This document shows, piece after piece, positions 33,390 through 44,358 of a stretch of DNA of 64,000 nt; within the stretch, counting starts at the first letter, position 1, and every line of letters begins with the position of its first letter. Both the position numbers and the translations under genes were made by a program. The notes under the pieces were generated by a model. That model did not search any database and was not told the DNA's origin. It saw only the letters and a list, made by a program, of their open reading frames with translations. The DNA is from Neoconidiobolus thromboides FSU 785 (lineage: Eukaryota; Entomophthoromycota; Entomophthoromycetes; Entomophthorales; Neoconidiobolaceae). The stretch covers positions 1 through 64,000 of the forward strand of contig MU626267.1 in the NCBI GenBank assembly GCA_025603075.1, written 5' to 3'.

Positions 33390-34113
33390 TATTTTTGAAG
33401 GCAAAAACTCAAAACATATATATCTATTTCAAACCTCATAACCATTGACTAGAAGAAGTTTATCTTAGAGCAGTCTTTTTGGTTATTATACCTAATGAAC
33501 AATTGCTGGTAAAATCATTCCTATGACGTTGAATTTTTTCATTTTTATTTTCAAATCATTATCCTTTATTTCATGAAAGTTATAGGCCTTATGCAATAAA
33601 GTAGGTTATATTCTAAACTATAATCAATAATTGTCTATATTTGCCAGTGACACTTTATGGCATCAAGTATTCAACCTGAGTTAGTTAAACCTAAGGAACG
33701 ATTTTTTCCCGGTCATGGCTTGTAAAGAAGTGTTAGACACAAATGCCACAAAAGCTTTTTTAATTTTAGAATTGCCTTATGAATATCATTTTAGTTTGCC
33801 ATCTATAAGAATGTTTCAGAAATAATCTCTTTTGAGCAAATCCACTAAGACGATGGTACAAAATTAATTATCATAACAGCTATAGCCTTTAATTTTTTAG
33901 TCTAAAGGAGAAATTGCTTTCGAAATAATCCTATACCTTTTAATTTTTGTAGATACCATATCATGTAGAAAATAGACAAAATAATGAAACAAAATTCATG
34001 TTAGCATATGATCTTGCAAGTTTAGACCCAAATCAGTGGAAAATTCATTTCGAGTTTTAACCAAGCTCTTTTGAGCTCACCTAGATATAAAAAATACAAA
34101 ACTACAGAATAAT
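33390..34113. other. Gene-free stretch with decayed coding sequence
   Basis: Near 33730-33825 the plus strand keeps about 30 open codons (VLDTNATKAFLILELPYE) and there are more frame-shifted scraps to ~34060. This looks like an old dead gene or element of unknown type. Confidence 0.35.
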
Positions 34114-34220
34114 ATATGAGGATGTATTTTTTTGTTTAAGAATTTTACTAACAAATTTTCCACGCAAATAGCGCTTAAAAAATGGAAAAAGCAATGAAGT
34201 CAAAAAAAACACTCCCATAT
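34114..34220 (+). mobile_element. MITE copy 14 (forward)
   Basis: ATATGAGGATGTATTTTTTT to CACTCCCATAT, with intact AGCGCTTAAAAAATGGAAAA core. Nearly identical to copies 1 and 19. Confidence 0.9.
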
Positions 34221-34964
34221 AGTATAAAGTTAATAAAGCATTAACTAGTTATTATTTTTCCACCAGTCAAATCTTATATTACTAATATTGTTTTAGAGAA
34301 ATAGTTTGACCTTAAAATCTTTACTGAGCTATAGTCGTGCCGTTCATTTTATTAATTTAGTTATATATACTTATGAGTAGAAATATAAAATAAATATATA
34401 TGAAGGTCCAAGTTAAAAATTCCAAAAGAAATTATATCAGATAACTTTATTTTTAGGCTATTTTGTGAGCATTTCATTATTTAATACAAGCATTTAAACC
34501 CTGTGCTTATATCTAAAATATTATTAAAACAGGTCAAATCTAAAAATACCTCAAATTAGCTTTATTGATGCCTAATGAAGGCCTGAAGATAAAGTTTTAA
34601 AGGTATAAAAAGTAATAATCTAAATAAAAATAACTTTGTGTGTTGATGCTAAATACAACTGCTGCAACTTTATTGCAACTTATTTTGTGCTAATTTTTAG
34701 AGCCGATTGCTTGTTTGTTTTTAGAAAATTTCATTAGGCTCACTCATAATTTAGCAAAATTCTGCTTCTAAATGGATGGTTTGTTAAATCGCAATAGAGT
34801 TGCAACAACTATATTAAAAATAAAATTTAATAAAAGGCATAAATGAAGGCTGAATTTATTAAAGATGAACAAATGTATTAAACCAATAAGGTTGAAATTT
34901 TCAAAAGTATATAAAACGCAAATGGAAAACATCATATTAAGATAAAAAAATAAAAAAGAATAAG
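34221..34964. other. Intergenic, upstream of the MFS transporter
   Basis: No gene seen on the plus strand. The frame at 34768-35112 (minus) overlaps the first MFS exon and is judged a shadow. The transporter promoter should lie in the last few hundred bases. Confidence 0.45.
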
Positions 34965-36486
34965 ATGAAAGAAATCGAGCGTTTAACACGTAAAAAGTCT
35001 TTAAATCCGTCATTATTGGATATCGAGTTGGCAGAAATCCCAAAACTTCAGTATACCAAATATCATAAATTTTTTTATTTGATTCTGGCTTCTTCAACCG
35101 CTGTTTTACCACCTTTAAGTAGTACGATTTATGTAAGCATTGAGTTAATAATAATATTAAAATATTTCTAAATTCTTACTTAGTTACCATCTCTTGTAGA
35201 AATTCAACATGAGCTTAATACAAATGAAACAATGATGGATTTATCTATTGCTCTCTTTTTGGTTTTCTTAGCTGTGACTGTAAGATTTAATGTTTAATAG
35301 CGTTATAAATCAATACTGATATTATTGTTACTTAGCCATTGATTTGGGGCAATTTGGCAGATTATTATGGTCGTAAAATAGTTTATGTTTCTTCTCTAAT
35401 CATTTTCATTATTGGTATATTTTTATTTTAAAGGCATTATCTAATTCATTAACACAGTAATGTGTAGGAAACATAGGACTACTTTTTAGCTCAAATATTT
35501 ATATACTATTAATAATGAGAGTAATACAAAGTATAGGATCAAGCTCCGGAAATGTGTGTGGGATAGGAACGATCAGTGATATCTATATTGAGGAAGAGCG
35601 TGGCTTTGCAATGGGAATATTTTTTCTAGGGGCAATGATAGGGCCTATTTTAGGGCCTATTTTGGGAGGGATATTATCAAAATATTTTAACTATAAATCA
35701 ATATTCATCTTTCTAATTATTTATGCCAGTATCATATTGATGTTAATTGTTTTCTTTTTAAAAGAAACAAACGTTCATGCTAAGCTTTATAAGGATAATC
35801 AGAAGATGAAAGATAGTAGAAAACATACATTTAAAATATTTAAATTTTTCCAGTTTATGAATTTTATTATTATAGTATTAATTATGCTTTATAATGGAAT
35901 TAATTTTGCAACATATATGTTATTAGAGACAAGTCACCCACTTATAATGACTCAAAAGTTTGATATGAATAGTTTCGATATAGGACTATCACTTATACCA
36001 ATTGGATGTGGTAACATAGTAGGCAGTATGGTAGTTGGCAAATTGAGTGATAAAATAAAAATCACTAATGAGAACAATAATACTGTAAAACACGAAAACA
36101 AATTCAAGATAATAATAGTAACTGGAGTAATAATTATATTAAACTATTTACTGTACTGTCTATTATTTAATGGTATTAATTCCATCTATATATTATTGGT
36201 GTTTCACTTCTTTATTGGATTTTCAAGCATAAGTATAATGATCATTACTTCAACATATTTAATTAATCTATTTCCCTCAAACTCGTCTTTAGTTTCTGCT
36301 TGTGCTAATTTTTTTCGGTACCTATTAGCAGCCATTTTAGCATCTTTCTCATCCACTTTATTGCGTCTATTGAATGTTCAAGGTTTATTTTTGCTCTTCA
36401 CTATTCTAGCAGTATTCGGCTATTTAATTGGTTTATTTATATTCTTTTTTGGAATGAAAATTCGATATGTAAAATTGTTTAAATAA
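34965..36486 (+). CDS. MFS drug:H+ antiporter, DHA1 (12-TM) type
   Basis: Four exons: 34965-35132, 35184-35279, 35336-35414 and 35468-36486, in frame, 453 residues. The first joints restore TM1/TM2 and the third restores ISNxL-like TM4 (GNIGLLFSSNIYILLIMRVIQ). Motif A is GNLADYYGRKIVY between TM2 and TM3. Motif C, GAMIGPILGPILGG in TM5, marks proton antiporters. A short cytoplasmic loop precedes the second six helices. Such fungal carriers (Qdr/Flr-like) export drugs, polyamines or weak acids at the plasma membrane; substrate cannot be read from sequence. It ends 143 bp before the SPOUT1 gene on the same strand. Confidence 0.85.
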
Positions 36487-36629
36487 AGATTTATTACTAT
36501 TGAAATAATATTATAAAATTCCATTTTTGTTAAAATGATGAAAAAAGTAATAAAATAACAACTAAATAATATAATATTAAATTTCAATAGAGGAGAGTTA
36601 CTGAAAGGATAGCTTTAAGCAATGCTAAT

Positions 36630-38041
36630 ATGATACCTTTGAATTCTGGCGAAAAAAAAGAGACTATATTAAAAGGAGAACCAAGAAAATATACTGTAAG
36701 TGTAGCAATACCTGGGTCAATAGTCGCAAATGCTCAATCCCAAGAGTTGAGAACTTATTTAGTTGGACAAGTAAAGAATAATAAGGATAAATAAATAAAT
36801 AAGTGAACTTTATATAAAATAGATAGCAAGAGCATTAGTAGTATTTAACGTGGATGAAGTAGTGGTATATAACGACAACTTAAGCCCTATTGAAGCACAA
36901 AATGCATACAAAGAAGTAGCAAGCGACTTATCGGGCACTTTTGAGCCAGCAAACAACATACAAAATCCGGATCTATTTATGGCCCGTGTTTTACAGTATC
37001 TGGAAACTCCACAGTAAGCCTTAAACTATAAAAAAAATTAATAATACTAAATTACATTGCATAAAGATATTTAAGAAAACAGTTGTTTCCTATTCATAAA
37101 GATTTGCAATTTGCTGGTAAATATTAGTATTGTTTAATACGCTTGGTTATTTAGCAAGTTATTAGGATTATTAAATCCACTAGATTGCCCACACCATTTA
37201 AGATCAAGCGAAATTTCTCGCTTTAGAGAAGGTATCATATTGAATAAGCCAATCAAACAAAACAAAGGCTCTTTTGCTTATTGTGGTTTAAAAAAAGTAA
37301 TAAATAGTAATAGTGTGTATTATACGCTAATAATCTAAGGAATTATCGCTTGATAAAAGTATTAAGCCAGGGACTCGTGTAACTGTAGAAATTGATGAAC
37401 AAGACAGAGATTGTAAAATAATAACATAAAATTAATAAGTAAATAATATCTTTAAATAGTCAATGCTATCAAATCAAGTTATATTCGTGGAAAAGTAGTA
37501 AGCTATAAAAAACCACGTGAAGAAGATGGTATTTATTGGGGTTATCAAGTGCGCCATGCTAGCAATTTATCGAATGTTTTCGATCAATCTCCATATAAAG
37601 TAAAAATTATTATTATAATTAATGCTATTTTATTAATAATCTAAAGGGCGGTTATGACTTAAAGATTGGTACTTCAGAAAGAGGAGAATCTATTGATAGT
37701 TTTCATTCTAAAATGCCCGAATTTAAGTAATTTATGATATTAAATATAGTTAAATATATTAATGAGTGGTCAGCCATTTAATTATAGTGTTTGGTGGTGT
37801 AGCAGGTATCGAGGCAGCTGTTGATGCAGATCAAAGTTTACAAATTGCTGGAGATGAAGCTTCTTCTCTTTTTGATTTTTGGATAAATACTTGTCCTTCT
37901 CAAGGATCTAGAACTATTCGTACTGAGGTAATATCGTTTCTATCATTGATATTTGTAATACTTACTTTTTTGCAGGAAGCTATTCTTGTCACTATTTCAG
38001 CATTAAGACCATCTATAGAATCTAAGGGTAAAAAGGTATGA
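36630..38041 (+). CDS. SPOUT1: SPOUT-domain RNA methyltransferase, SPOUT1 (C9orf114) orthologue
   Basis: Nine exons: 36630-36770, 36823-37013, 37067-37116, 37166-37296, 37340-37412, 37460-37599, 37647-37726, 37774-37927 and 37976-38041. All introns are GT..AG and short; the product is 341 residues. Landmarks match the human protein block by block: YTVSVAIPGSIVANAQSQEL, ARALVVFNVDEVVVY, VLQYLETPQYLRKQLFP, FAGLLNPLDCPHH, an inserted OB-like part (GTRVTVEIDE... YWGYQVRHA), then GGYDLKIGTSERG and HLIIVFGG with NTCPSQGSRTIRTEEAI, the knotted SAM site. Human SPOUT1 (CENP-32) and yeast relatives are nuclear/nucleolar RNA methyltransferases. The animal N-terminal basic extension is missing or in an undetected upstream exon. 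Confidence 0.93.
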
Positions 38042-38392
38042 AATATAGAAATTATGAATAGAAAAATAATAAAAGCAAAAAACTAAACACTAAAAGTACA
38101 AATTTATTATTTATATTTTTAAATAAAACTTTTAATCTATTATTTTAAGTTAAACATGTATTTTTTTATAGCTTATTTTTTTTACTAATGTTAATGATGA
38201 TTATTCTAATAACAGGGAATGAAAGAAATTAACCAATCAATTTATGATTAGTTTTATCATACCAAATTATAGATAAACTCAATATACTGATAGTGCAAAA
38301 TCTCTATCTTTTCAATAAGGGGCATAATGGATAGGTGGACGGCGAGATCTAGTATTAAATTAGCATTTTTGGACTCTAGATTATATTTTTAA
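38042..38392. other. Convergent 3' intergenic region
   Basis: Shared terminator region for SPOUT1 (plus) and the PABPN1-like gene (minus). A GC-richer patch at 38318-38350 and an ATCTAG/CTAGAT inverted pair (38347-38383) could fold, but it does not fit a tRNA. Confidence 0.4.
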
Positions 38393-39236
38393 CTACCTAT
38401 TTCCTCTACCACGTCCTCCACGTCCTCCACGTCCACCGCGTCCACGTCCACGTCCTCCACGAATGTGATTACTTTTACCACGGTTAGATCCCATTCCAGG
38501 TAAGTTGGTACGTTTATTAAGTACCTAAGATTACATTTAATGATATAAAAATAAATAACAAAATCTATACCTTGATCTGACGACCATTAAGCACGGAATC
38601 ATTTAAAACTAAAGCATTGGCAACTAAAGAAGCATCTGAAAATTCAATATAACCAAAGCTAAATTATTAGTAAGTTTTCAAAAATTATATAGCAAAAATA
38701 CCCTTTTGGTTGTTGAGTGACTTTATCGCAAATAATGGTAACTCTATTGATGTTACCGCAAGATACGAAATGCTCCTGTAATTTGTCTGGGGTAACAGTA
38801 TAATCCACCTTTAATTTTATTCAATGTTAATTTATTAATTCATATGTAAAGCTTACGTTCCCAACGTAAATGGATCTTGAATCAATTTCTGCTTTTTCTA
38901 AATGAAGTTTAATAAATTTAAATATTAATTGATAAAGATAATACCTTCTTCAGTCAAATACATTATTTCACCTTCAAAATTTTCATGCAGATTTTTTAGT
39001 CTAGCCGCTTCCTCTTCCATCTCTTTCACTCTCTGTTTCATGGCTTCAAGTTCCTTTAAAAAACTAATTTATTTTAAACCCCATAATCAAATTTCAAATA
39101 TTACTTCTGCAGTTTCAAGCGATCTTGTTGAGTCCAAATCATTAGCTTGGTTTCCATTTTGTCCTGCACTTTCACTTATTTTCATTTCACTATTATTAGT
39201 GTTTAATTCATTATCGTTGTTTCCTTGGCTAGCCAT
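38393..39236 (-). CDS. Poly(A)-binding protein 2-like (PABPN1/Pab2)
   Basis: Six exons on the minus strand: 39236-39105, 39053-38945, 38897-38857, 38808-38702, 38658-38571 and 38524-38393, giving 202 residues. Order of parts: acidic Asn-rich head; a coiled-coil ([19 protein letters not shown]); one RRM with RNP2 [10 protein letters not shown] and RNP1 KGFGYIEF; and an Arg/Gly-rich tail of [10 protein letters not shown] type after the last RRM strand. Coiled coil + single RRM + RGG is the PABPN1/Pab2 design: nuclear binding of poly(A) tails, control of tail length and exosome targeting. RGG arginines are the expected methylation sites. The gene is divergent from bL17m, with a 347-bp gap that probably holds both promoters. 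Confidence 0.92.
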
Positions 39237-39583
39237 TTTTTATAGTTACTGATTCAAGCTTATATATTAAACTCTTCTTCCAATCCTTTATAAAAGTAAA
39301 ATTCAAGATAAAATTAATATTTTTCAATACTTAATTTCTAATTACGACTTTGCTCATTCATGATTTAATTTAAAATGGTAAATAGTTTAGTCTATTACAG
39401 ATATATTTTGATTTTCATTGGCCACGATAGTCTATGATAGCCAATAGCTGCAAAAAAGTGCCTGCAAAACAACTTTTAAAAAAGCTCATCATTGCAAAAA
39501 TATTGGGATTAGAATTATGGGTAATGATAGTTTTTAAATCCAATCTAAAAATAATCAAATTTTCAAATATCTAATTCTACATA
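39237..39583. promoter_or_regulatory. Divergent promoter region, PABPN1-like / bL17m
   Basis: Between the two start codons, running outward. No clear TATA box; nothing else recognisable. Confidence 0.45.
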
Positions 39584-40342
39584 ATGTATCATGGCAAACA
39601 CTTAAAAAAATTGGGTCGGAAGACGACCCAACATCGAATGGACATGTTAAAGAATATGGTAACCTCTTTGATCAAAAATGACCGTATTGAAACCACTTGG
39701 GTTAAGGCAAAGTCAATGCAACGTTTGGCGGATAAGGTAACTAATATGATAAGCTAAAAGAGATAATTATTAATCTTTAGATGGTAACACATATTAAAAA
39801 AAACAGTTTACATTCCGAAAACTTATGCAAAGATTTTGTTAGAGTAAGCAAAATAAAACTTCATAACTTATTATTAACATTAGCATTAGGAACATGATAT
39901 AACTATCCCTAAATTAAAAGAATTAGCTGAAAGATTTAAAGAAAGAGATGGTGGATATACAAGGGTATTTAAAAACGGAAACAGACATGGAGATAACGCA
40001 CCTATGGGTATCATTGAATACATAGGAGGTGAGAATGACCTCAAAGCATTTATGACTGTTAAAGCCGAAGCTCGTCGTCGTGTAGAAAAAGAAGAAAAAA
40101 ACTTCAGAAGTTCCAAAGAGATCCACGAATTTTTACTGGCTTGTAAAGAGAAGGGTAATTCATTAGATAAAAAAGAGTTTTTAAGAATCAAAAATCAACA
40201 AAAAGCTATGTTAGCTTTTGAAAGACGTATTGAAAAGGTTAAAGACTCTCTTAAGTTGGACGATAAAGCTTGGGAAGCAAAAATTGCTGAAGAAATGGAA
40301 CTTCTTACCAAAAAGGCTAGTGAATTAAAAATTTCTCAATAA
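39584..40342 (+). CDS. MRPL17: Mitochondrial large-subunit ribosomal protein bL17m
   Basis: Three exons, 39584-39736, 39781-39843 and 39890-40342, encode 222 residues. The N-terminal part is the bL17 core: [20 protein letters not shown], then [22 protein letters not shown] across the first joint, and a [20 protein letters not shown] strand-loop before IIEY. A ~95-residue Lys/Glu-rich C-terminal extension is typical of the mitochondrial form (Mrpl8/MRPL17). Start MYHGKHL is compact, as in bacteria, with no separate targeting peptide, as for many L17m proteins. It is a structural component of the mitoribosome near the exit tunnel. The gene converges with PINX1. Confidence 0.92.
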
Positions 40343-40573
40343 ATAGAATTCAATTTTAGAAATAAAACATAAACTTATTTTTGTTAGATTCTAAAGTCTT
40401 TATATTTTTATACCTTTAAAATAACCTTGCGTAGTATAACTTTATTAACTTGTATAATACATGTTCTTAAAAGATTTATTAATAAAAGGATGGAGGGTAT
40501 AGTATAAGAGGTCAGAAAGGCTAAACAACAATAGAGTTCTATAGAAAATAAAGCAGTTTAAATTAATTTCTAT

Positions 40574-41290
40574 TTAATCACGGACACCGAATATAGCTTT
40601 TAAATTACTTGGATCGCTAGTGCTCATTCTCTTGTTTCTAACATATTTTGCACGTGAGCTATAAATTTATATTAGATTCAATTCAAATCATTGAACATAT
40701 ATACTTACTGTAATCTAACATTAGTGGTAGTGATTGTTACTGATTTTCTACTATCAGTACTAGTTTCATCATCTGAGCTTTTTTTCTCTTTTTTCGATTT
40801 CTTCTCTTTTTTACTCTCTTTAGTTTTTTTGTCATCACTTTTCTCTTTCTTGGTTTTTTTTTCTTTCTTTTCTTTTTTCTCTTTCTTTTCTTTCTTTGGT
40901 TTGATTTCATTTCTTACCTCTTCCTCCTCTTTATCATCTTGTTTTTCAGTCTGTCCAGCGTTAAGCTTAGCTAAAAGCTGAGAGAATCCAGATGTATTTT
41001 CAATCCAATTATCCTCTGTCTTAGCATCAGCTCCAAGCCCACGCTGATCTATCTTAACAGATGTTTTAATATGAACCTTTGAACCATCTTCATTTAAGCC
41101 CAACCCATTTCCCGGCGTCCACCCCATCTTTTCTAGCATTTTGAAACCAAAGCGGGAGGTGTCTTTAAAATGAAACCAGATTAGTTTGATTTATATTTGT
41201 TTTTTACATGGTGTACTTACTTTGACTCCATGTTGTGTTTTGTGGATCTTCACCAATGCGTTGCTTTTTGCGTGGTTCAGAAAGGCCCAT
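40574..41290 (-). CDS. PXR1: PinX1/Pxr1 G-patch protein
   Basis: Three exons on the minus strand: 41290-41221, 41162-40709 and 40658-40574; 202 residues. The start MGLSEPRKKQRIGEDPQNTT and following NTSRFGFKMLEKMGWTPGNGLG, then KTSVKIDQRGLGA and EDNWIENTSGFSQLLAKLN, follow the PinX1/Pxr1 N-terminus closely; the G-patch is complete. A long lysine-rich KKEKKEKK tract acts as nucleolar signal. The last exon gives RLHSRAKYVRNKRMSTSDPS and an IFG end, the conserved TID-like tail. The yeast orthologue helps rRNA and snoRNA maturation via the helicase Prp43 and inhibits telomerase; the same is expected here. Shorter than human PINX1 (328 aa) but complete at both ends. Confidence 0.93.
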
Positions 41291-42157
41291 ATTTTATACT
41301 TTACTTTAAGTAAAAGAAAGCTTTTGAAATTTTGAGCTTAATTTTTATGCTCGGGTTTTAACGGCTTAATAATTTTAAATTTTATTAAATTCTTATTTAA
41401 TATAAACAAATCATTAAATAAAAATACTAGTGTTTTGTACTGGATATAGAGAATGTATAAAACATCCTGTAATTACAAATAGAATATTAAAAGCTATAAA
41501 GCAATTACAAGTAGATAATATAAAAGATAAAATAAAGTCTATAAATGTTTTATACAAAGTAAAATTTAAGCAATGGTAATAAGACACTTTAAATCATAAA
41601 AGCGTTAGAATAATACCCTAAGACCTTTCGTTATTGCTACAATATATTATATTGATCTATATAAAGATAGCTATTATACCAATTACATTAAATATAACCT
41701 TGGTGAAAGTAGTAGAAGCAGTTTAAAGACCTTCATTAAAGTAAACTGAAAAAGTGATAGATAATTAACTGTATAAAAATTAATTCAAAAAGCTAATGTG
41801 ACAAAGAAATGCTAGTTAAAAAGTTGCGACTTATTTTCTTTCAACGTTTTGTTTGCTGTTTAAGCTTAAAATTAATATTTTAAATTCTATTTAAAAATAC
41901 TCATTTAAAGCAATTTTAAGCTTTAGTTTTAGTTTTAAAAATATGGGGTAGATTTTATATTTTTTTGTATGATTAACCCCACTTGAGTACCACAGACAAA
42001 CATTGCTCGCACGACTTAAATCAATTAACCCTTTAGGTATTGAGTTTTAAAAAAACTAATTTAATCAGCATAAAATCAATAGGAAATCGTGACTCAATCA
42101 AACAAAAAAATTTTGAGACTTTCGGTACTCGAAGAGCTATTTTTCTTTAAATTTTAC
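41291..42157. other. Gene-free AT-rich stretch
   Basis: Contains the upstream region of PXR1; no further gene or repeat recognised. Confidence 0.5.
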
Positions 42158-42260
42158 TATTGAGGATGTTTTTTTGGCTTATTACTTTTCCCATCTTTTA
42201 AGCACTATTTAGGTGGAAAAATTGTTAGTAAAATTCTTAAATACAAAAATACATCCCAAT
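42158..42260 (-). mobile_element. MITE copy 15 (reverse)
   Basis: Left end reduced to ATTGAGGATGTTTTTTTG; core TAAGCACTATTTAGGTGG; right end ACATCCCAAT. Confidence 0.82.
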
Positions 42261-43344
42261 TACAGAACTGTTAGATTTAAAATTAGTTAATATATATATA
42301 AGGATCAAATAATTCAATTATAAATTAATTATGAGTTGTAGACTTATTGTTCTAACTATTAATAATAAAAAATCCTAAATAGATAAATACACATTTGATA
42401 GTTTTATTAAATTTATACCCAATATTTCTTTTAATAAAATATAAATCCATCAGTTATAGTTTGATCTATTTCTAAAAAGAACTTTAGACAATTGTTTTAA
42501 TTTCTATATTTTATCTATTATGAGATTGTATAGTTTAGATGATATGGGGTAGACACAACGTTAGTCATTTGTAAAATCTGTTACCAAAGGCATTGTCCAA
42601 AATTTCTATTCTGTATCCTCAAATACTATTTGGCTAGATATGAAACCCACCTTTTTATAAACCGGCCTTATGCTCTCAAAATATTTCAAAAGTTGGAAAG
42701 CTAATGCTAAAACTCTTTATTTCCACAAAATTTATTCATATTTGTGCTCAATTACCTTGCAACATTTTTATGAACACAACTGACTAACAAAAGCAACTGT
42801 GAATTCTATTTTTGAAAATTAATTTTACATTACAACTATAAAATTAAATATATATAAGTGTAACTCCCGCTTTAAAATAACCGTTTACAAGCTGTTGCCA
42901 TACTGTGCAATAAAAAATAACCAGTAGAATTAGCTAATTAAAATGATTACAAATTTAAAATAAATGGCCTAGACCTTTTAATTTAATAACCTTCAAATAT
43001 TATTTGAACTTTTTTATGCAAAATTTAAGCACACAAACTAACGCTTTTAGTTTAAATTAAAGCTTACAATTTATAGTCAAATAAAATTCTAAATCTGTTG
43101 GACACAACATCTAGTTTAGTTTATCGATTTATTCTGAAGTCTAAAAGATTAGAATGTATCATTCATAATAATTTACCGTATTTAATTAAATCAATGGCAT
43201 GATGTCGTATTGTCTAAATAAAAGCAAATGAAGATACGCTATGATAAAAAGTAATGATTAAAAATTTACAAAATCCTAGAGAAAGGGATTAGTTAAATTT
43301 AAAAAGATGTTTATTTATATATATAAGGAAGATGAAGGGTTCAT
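42261..43344. other. Gene-free AT-rich stretch
   Basis: No coding frames or repeats recognised; the last part is the 3' flank of the aquaglyceroporin. Confidence 0.5.
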
Positions 43345-44358
43345 TTAAATGACTCTTTTAACTAAAGGTGGTGCTATGAAAAAATCATATACAATAATAC
43401 CAAAGATAGCTCCAAAAAAAGGTGCAATCAATGGTACCCAAAAATAATGATTTGCTGCAGTGAATGGCTCTGTGCCCCAGCCTGCTGCCATCGTAAATAA
43501 TCTTGGTCCCATATCTCTGGCTGGATTTAAAGCAAATCCAGTTAACCAACCAGTACTAAAACTAATAGCACCTATTGTAAACCCACATGCAATAGGAGCT
43601 AACCAAGAAGGAGTGCCATGTCTCTCATCATTAATACCAAGAATCCCAAGGATTAAGAAAGTGGTACTTAACATTTCAATAAAAAATGCATTTGCAATGG
43701 TTACGTTTGGGGCTGGATACGTAGCAAAGATTCCGGCAGTAGCAAGGTTTCCACTGGTGGCTCTAATACCACCGTCGAATAGATCAATGGCAGGATAATT
43801 AAATAACATAACTAAACAAGCTCCGCAAAAGGCTCCGAATAGTTGAGCAAACATGTAACCAGGGACCTTTTTCCAAGGAAAACCTCTTAAAAGAGCATTT
43901 GCTAAAGTAATAGCAGGGTTCACATGAGCTCCAGAAACAGGACTAGCAATAAAAACAGCTAACATTAAAGCAAAAGCAAAACCTAATGAAATGATAATTG
44001 CTCCAGAACCTTTAGCATTAGCGTTGGTTACTGCAAGTGCAACTGCACCATCACCAAAAGTAACCAAAATTAAAGTGCCCAAAAACTCAGCAAAATATTC
44101 TCTCAAATTATAACGAAATCTACCATAGGCACTTAACTTAGCCAAGTCAAAATCAGCTCCATTTTCAACGCGGGTAGTATCACTGTATTGGTGTCGATAT
44201 TCCTGTTTAATGCCAGTATCGTGGACTTGATAACGATTTAAAGAATTATTATCAATTGAAGCTCTTTCATTTGGCACAATAGCATTGCTAGTAGGGAAGA
44301 CTACTGGATTTTCAAAATTTCCACCAAGTCCAGCGTTATTTTTATTAACTGTGGCCAT
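43345..44358 (-). CDS. Aquaglyceroporin (MIP family)
   Basis: Single exon, 337 residues. A ~75-residue polar, Asn-rich cytosolic N-terminus precedes six membrane helices and two pore half-helices. First pore motif SGAHVNPAITLA (143-153), second GFALNPARDMGPRLF (274-288). The Asp after the second NPA(R) is the hallmark of glycerol facilitators (GlpF/Fps1-like) as opposed to strict water channels. GYMFAQLFGAFCGA is the typical third helix. It should move glycerol and small neutral solutes across the plasma membrane and take part in osmoregulation; no Fps1-type long regulatory tails are present. No introns, and base composition is richer in G+C than its spacers. Confidence 0.93.
   Translation of the reverse strand: MATVNKNNAGLGGNFENPVVFPTSNAIVPNERASIDNNSLNRYQVHDTGIKQEYRHQYSDTTRVENGADFDLAKLSAYGRFRYNLREYFAEFLGTLILVTFGDGAVALAVTNANAKGSGAIIISLGFAFALMLAVFIASPVSGAHVNPAITLANALLRGFPWKKVPGYMFAQLFGAFCGACLVMLFNYPAIDLFDGGIRATSGNLATAGIFATYPAPNVTIANAFFIEMLSTTFLILGILGINDERHGTPSWLAPIACGFTIGAISFSTGWLTGFALNPARDMGPRLFTMAAGWGTEPFTAANHYFWVPLIAPFFGAIFGIIVYDFFIAPPLVKRVI

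Noticed and set aside
34768-35112. 114-codon minus-strand frame
   Set aside because: Overlaps the first MFS exon; the plus-strand gene has splice sites, motifs and a full fold.
38318-38383. Possible tRNA
   Set aside because: GC-richer patch with a small inverted pair, but no T-arm GTTCRA motif, no acceptor pairing and no A/B box pair in proper spacing.
40691-40981. Ser/Phe-rich plus-strand frame
   Set aside because: Antisense of the lysine-rich tract of PXR1.
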